Origin: Stenopsyche tienmushanensis
Lineage: Eukaryota > Arthropoda > Insecta > Trichoptera > Stenopsychidae
DNA: 64,000 bases
Assembly: GCA_008973525.1 (NCBI GenBank)
Contig: WACJ01000009.1
Span: 620,001-684,000 of the forward strand
Reading direction: 5' to 3'
Positions 60,311 through 64,000 of this stretch are shown piece after piece; position 1 is the first letter of the stretch; every line of letters starts with the position of its first letter. The translations under genes were made by a program, and so were the position numbers. The notes under the pieces were generated by a model. That model was not told the DNA's origin. It saw nothing but the letters and a program-made list of their open reading frames with translations, and made no database searches.

Positions 60311-61865
60311 TCCCACCACGTTTTATACAGCTTGGATTAATAAGAAAGAAGTTTAAAATTCAAGAGAGAATTATAACAGATTTTGGAACCTTATAATGAA
60401 ATACGTAACGATTTATACGCTAAAAGCAGATAATAGCTTTTTACCGAATTTTTGAAGGCTAAAACCAGAAATACTCTTTTAGAATTTTCTAATGATGGAA
60501 ACCCAAAACAGATCTTGAAAAAGAATAAAATATATGGAATTTCGTAAAAGTATATAAGTTTATTTAAAAAAAATAAAGTCCACATATATATAAACCATCT
60601 TCGATATTATTTTGAATGCAATGAATGCAAACCTTAATTTTGTATGAACACGGGCGCATTTGAAATGTGTGAAACATCCATAAAATCCGTGTATAACACG
60701 TCAGTCTTTGACATAGACTAATTTATCGTCTTTATTCATATGAAAAGATATTTCAATAAATAAAAGTTTTTTAAATGAAATTTCTGCGTATTATAGATTA
60801 AATGGTCTTATTAGAGCAAAATACATGTTTTTCTATGTAATACCATTCAACATAAATCTGTAGACGAGTACGGTTTTATTGAAATAGGAAATACTTCTCA
60901 TCCAAATAAATGGCATATTACATTTACTATGTATTCAAAACTGCTGTTGAAATCCGAATGAACTACCCAGGTCGTTCGTTTTGGTATATGACAAGTATTT
61001 CAAGGATTCAGCAAGACCTAGGTCACTATAAAGTAAGGGTAGGCACGCGGGTCGTAGCTGACGTCGTCGATTCAAAGACAACCCTAGTTGACTATGAAAT
61101 ATTACATTTTGACTATCATGACGACTGAACATTTCCAAAATAATTTCTTAAATAATACATTGAGATTTAATTATTGCAGTAATATTTGCTTATGAATTTC
61201 ATTGTCGCTGAGAGTTTATTTTATGAATGTCAGCGTTGATATTTTTTTCATAGCTGAAAGTTTATTTTACAGACCACCAAGGTCACCAAAGAGAAGGCTT
61301 TCATTCAGACAAAAAAAAATTAAACACGCGACGAACATAGGGTTCGACTTTGATTAAAAACAATTATGTGTCGCAAACAATGCGACACATTTTAGCTAAT
61401 GAAAAAATATGTGTACGCCAACTCAATAAATCATAGAGTCCAAACTTGTATAGTTCTGATGAAAAATACGCAGAGAGGGCGACCACCAAAAAGGGGTAGT
61501 TTTATTAAATAATAATCCATTTTCCTTCCAAATTCACTTTCAGCGCGAAATTTCATTATATATCTTGATGAGCTCCCCTTGATAAAGGGTCCCAATGTTT
61601 GTGGTAGTAGCAGGTGGAGAATATTGAAATAGAAATCTATTTTCTTTTTATTTTCGTTCCTTGCATTAGGGTTGTACCTTCCAAGATCTAACCTTAACGA
61701 GTGCAAAAAACCTCCTTTTTGTTTAACCGACGTCTTTAGAGCCAAACGCAAAAAACAAATTCATTTTCATAACTTAGAAAATATTGTAAATGTTATATTT
61801 TTTAATTTTAAAAATAAAAATGCTCAAAGTTCAGAAATTTTCATCAGCATAATTTTTTATTTATT
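60311..61865. other. No gene recognised
   Basis: Opposed frames at 60910-61138 and the minus-strand frame 61431-61751 have no domain I recognise. A perfect 10-bp stem (ATGTGTCGCA / TGCGACACAT) with a 5-base loop is at 61366-61390. Confidence 0.45.
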
Positions 61866-61895
61866 ACTAGCTGGTACCCGGCGCGTTGCTGCCAC
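61866..61895 (-). other. Helitron 3' terminus (CTAGT)
   Basis: On the minus strand the element ends GCAACGCGCCGGGTACCAG then CTAGT, matching the CTRRT rule, with the final T as the host target base and A beyond it. It lies 185 bp after the last helicase block, the expected place. The GC-rich stretch just before it is the usual position of the terminal hairpin; a related end is at about 31862. Confidence 0.8.
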
Positions 61896-63360
61896 AGAAG
61901 AAATAGTTCTAAAAATACCATTTGAAATTTGAAAGAGTTATCTTGTTTAATTAGCAATGATATAAATAATGATATTTTTTCCGACAATTAATACATTTAT
62001 TGATATTGAATGATATATAAAGAAAAAAATATTAAAAGCATACATTTTGCTTACTTAATTGTTCTGCTAAGTGCTTTAGGGTAGAGAATAGTTTTGGCTT
62101 TTCCGTCTTTAACAAATACAAATAAATTTCTCTGCTGTCCAACGTGGATTTTATAGATTCTTCCGCACACTTGAAGTGCCTTGTTGATGGTCATTGAGAA
62201 TGCAAGTCCAACGGGGAGCTGCAGTCGTCTCTTATCAAATTGCACGTCGGTGGGAATGAGCACATCTTCTCCTTTCGACTTTCCATTAAGAATGTATAGT
62301 TGTTTCGATGATATTCGGCATCAATTTCTTCATAGTGAGTCTTGTTCCAATTTGTAAGATGGCACATCAGGAAGATCTGACGAATTTAAAAACTCGATTG
62401 GATAGTTAGTAACTTGGTCTGCATTCATGGCGCTATCAATCGATTTGTAGGTAACAAAATCATTTGCAATTTGTTATTGTATTGTGTGGTTGATTGTATT
62501 GACGTCGGTGTTTTCTGCTGCCAAAATAGCATGTTCGCAAAGCCAATAATGATTTTTATAATTACTAAAAATCTGCGGAAAAACTTTCTGAATGAGTAAA
62601 TCGATGGATGGCACAACAACGCAAAAGTTCGATGGAAATGAAATAAACTTGGTAGCATCAACATGCACTTTTCCTTCACCAATGTTCAATAGTCGTTTTA
62701 AAAATGTGGCTGCCGACGCATCACGCTACAAATGTACCCGCATATTTGTCTTTAATGTCAGTTTTCGCACGTCTCTCCAAAGATGCGATGCTTTGAGGCA
62801 AGAATCAGCTGGTGTCGATGAAAGCATCACTGGAAGAGGTTGTGGAAAGTCGCCACATAATAAAATTAGAGCGCCACCAAACGGTTTTGCATTTGATCGT
62901 AAGTCTTTAAGAGTTCGATCAAGCATTGCATTCGTCCCAGATAATCCCCTTGCAAATTTTCAAAACTTTAGCTATGTCAGAAACTTTAGGAATGTTACAT
63001 GTCAGAGCTTCCAATAAATGCATATCTAATGGCAATTTGAATGCCGAATGCGCTGTTCGTCCACCATCTAATAATGTTGCCGCAATACCTAATGAAGCAA
63101 GAGCTAAAGCAATTCTATTTTGAGATCGAATGTGAGCCAATAGTAAAGTGATGAGATACGTTTTTCCAGTACCGCCAGGCGCATCAAGGAAGAACAGATC
63201 ATTTGTAATTGTATCGTAGGTCAATTTTTGTTCCGCAAGCAAAATTTGTTCGTTTGCTTCGACAAATGCATCCAAATCATTAGCATTGTACTGCTGTTCA
63301 AGTGCAGAACGAATTCTTGTTGAATGAATTCTTTGATGTTGATGGTTAAGCAAATGTCTT
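61866..63360 (-). pseudogene. Helitron PIF1-type helicase (C-terminal part of RepHel), broken
   Basis: Helitrons move by rolling-circle replication using a Rep-helicase fusion protein. Minus-strand pieces, in order: 63353-62919 with NDLFFLDAPGGTGKTYL (Walker A), LASLGIAATLLDGGRTAHSA and IIWDECNA (Walker B); 62926-62726 with LDRTLKDLRSNAKPFGGALI, CGDFPQPLPV and LTLKTNMRV; 62682-62474 with FPSNFCVVV, FPQIFSNYKNHYWL and AILAAENTDVNTIN; 62263-62051 with LIPTDVQFDKRRLQLPVGLA and MTINKALQVCG. Frameshifts separate the pieces. The helicase segment between the last two blocks appears shortened, and GQSL is missing after NKA. The Rep domain is not found to the right, where homology ends near a palindrome at 63368. 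The left boundary is the Helitron 3' terminus. Confidence 0.88.
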
Positions 63361-63367
63361 CGATTTC

Positions 63368-63400
63368 GATCAGAGCTTGATTGAAAATCAAGCTCTGATC
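63368..63400. repeat. Perfect 15-bp palindrome at the edge of the Helitron remnant
   Basis: GATCAGAGCTTGATT (63368-63382) and AATCAAGCTCTGATC (63386-63400) pair perfectly around GAA; with a one-base bulge, GATTT/AAATC extends the arms by five more. It lies about 15 bases beyond the upstream limit of the helicase frame. Confidence 0.85.
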
Positions 63401-64000
63401 AAATCAAATCAATCGTCAACATATTGTTATTAAATAAAATAATTATTCATTTGATTCTTGTTTTTTATTTTTTAAATTAAATTTAAATTCAAATCTGGTT
63501 AGGTTAGGTTTGTTTGTTTTCATTGTGTCGAAATGAAGGCGTTTTCAATTTACCAATAAATTTGCCCCTCGTTAACAGGATTTAACCTTTATCCATTTTA
63601 CACTGGGATGCAATCTGTAATCGTAATGAATATCATATTGAAATGCAGCAATATTCAAATCAACATGTACTTTCGATTCTCGTTGCACGTTGGTCGTCTG
63701 ATTTTTTATCGGATAGCACTCAAACGTACTTTTTCGGTTGTTACGTACGTGAATAAGCGATGAATGAAATGAAGCATTTTAAAAGTGCTTGCGATAAATA
63801 ATTTGGATATAATTGACTCACGCCGATGGATAACCTGCAAATGACATTGACGTTTGACGTATGTGTTGTATGTGACGACGACACGACGCCTCCTACTGCA
63901 ACTTGTAGGTACTATATACCTATAGCCTTAGCAACGCGTAATCTCAAACACGTCAGAATCAACAACTTTCACACATTAAGTTTTGAATTAAAAATCTACT
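63401..64000. other. Right edge of window; no gene recognised
   Basis: AT-rich. GGTTAGGTTAGGTT at 63497-63510 equals under three units of the arthropod telomere repeat. No coding sequence seen. Confidence 0.5.

Noticed and set aside
62592..63017. 141-residue plus-strand open frame
   Set aside because: It is antisense to the Helitron helicase frames, whose motifs are unmistakable on the minus strand.
63497..63510. GGTTAGGTTAGGTT, telomere-like
   Set aside because: Fewer than three units; too short to be called interstitial telomere sequence.
1..64000. tRNA, rRNA, CRISPR or bacterial-type operon signals
   Set aside because: None seen by eye on either strand; the content is that of an animal nuclear genome.

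Overview
The window looks like gene-poor, AT-rich nuclear DNA of an insect or other arthropod. Three things point that way: an immunoglobulin-domain exon of Sidestep type with proper splice sites, transposable elements of families typical of insects (R1 and Jockey clade LINEs, mariner, hAT, Helitron, pogo/Tigger-like and TTAA-flanked miniature elements), and very long non-coding stretches. No bacterial operons, rRNA or tRNA genes and no CRISPR array were seen. The species cannot be named from the sequence.

Host gene: the only well-supported host coding sequence is one 133-bp plus-strand exon at 31083-31215. It encodes the first half of an Ig V-type domain resembling Sidestep/Side-like neuronal adhesion receptors. 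A hydrophobic, signal-peptide-like reading frame at 7806-7917 ends at a possible donor in the compatible splice phase, so it may be the upstream exon of the same gene. If so, most of the left half of the window, including the complete LINE, lies in a 23-kb intron. No later exon of the gene was recognised.

Mobile elements, left to right: (1) a coding remnant broken over three frames at the very start; (2) an inverted-repeat element with TTAA ends (3880-5373) holding a nested Jockey-clade LINE fragment with a 13-bp target duplication; (3) an apparently intact R1-clade LINE on the minus strand (8372 to about 13900) with overlapping ORF1 and ORF2, a T-rich 0.6-kb 3' UTR repeat and a 22-nt poly(A) tail; (4) a long palindrome at 14099-14156; (5) miniature DNA elements at 23.8-26.7 kb, one with a perfect 8-bp target duplication; (6) a short Helitron with three 5' ends in tandem (31.9-32.2 kb) and small TTAA elements nearby; (7) a hAT transposase remnant (34.6-35.6 kb); (8) two R1-clade 3' fragments (38.4-39.2 kb); (9) three copies of a TA-flanked, pogo/Tigger-like non-autonomous element (44.2, 51.5 and 53.1 kb; a fourth is at 23.8 kb); (10) a mariner remnant (54.9-55.3 kb); (11) a second Jockey copy abutting an R1-type fragment (57.1-58.25 kb); (12) a broken Helitron PIF1 helicase with its 3' terminus (61.87-63.36 kb).

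Only the R1-clade LINE looks able to make its own proteins. The rest are decayed or non-autonomous. The most useful observations are the intact LINE with its ATGGATAA ORF1/ORF2 junction and odd 3' UTR, two Jockey copies that appear to share one internal deletion, the triple-5'-end Helitron, and a recurrent stem-loop sequence at 17.2, 17.4 and 60.2 kb that matches no element I can name.
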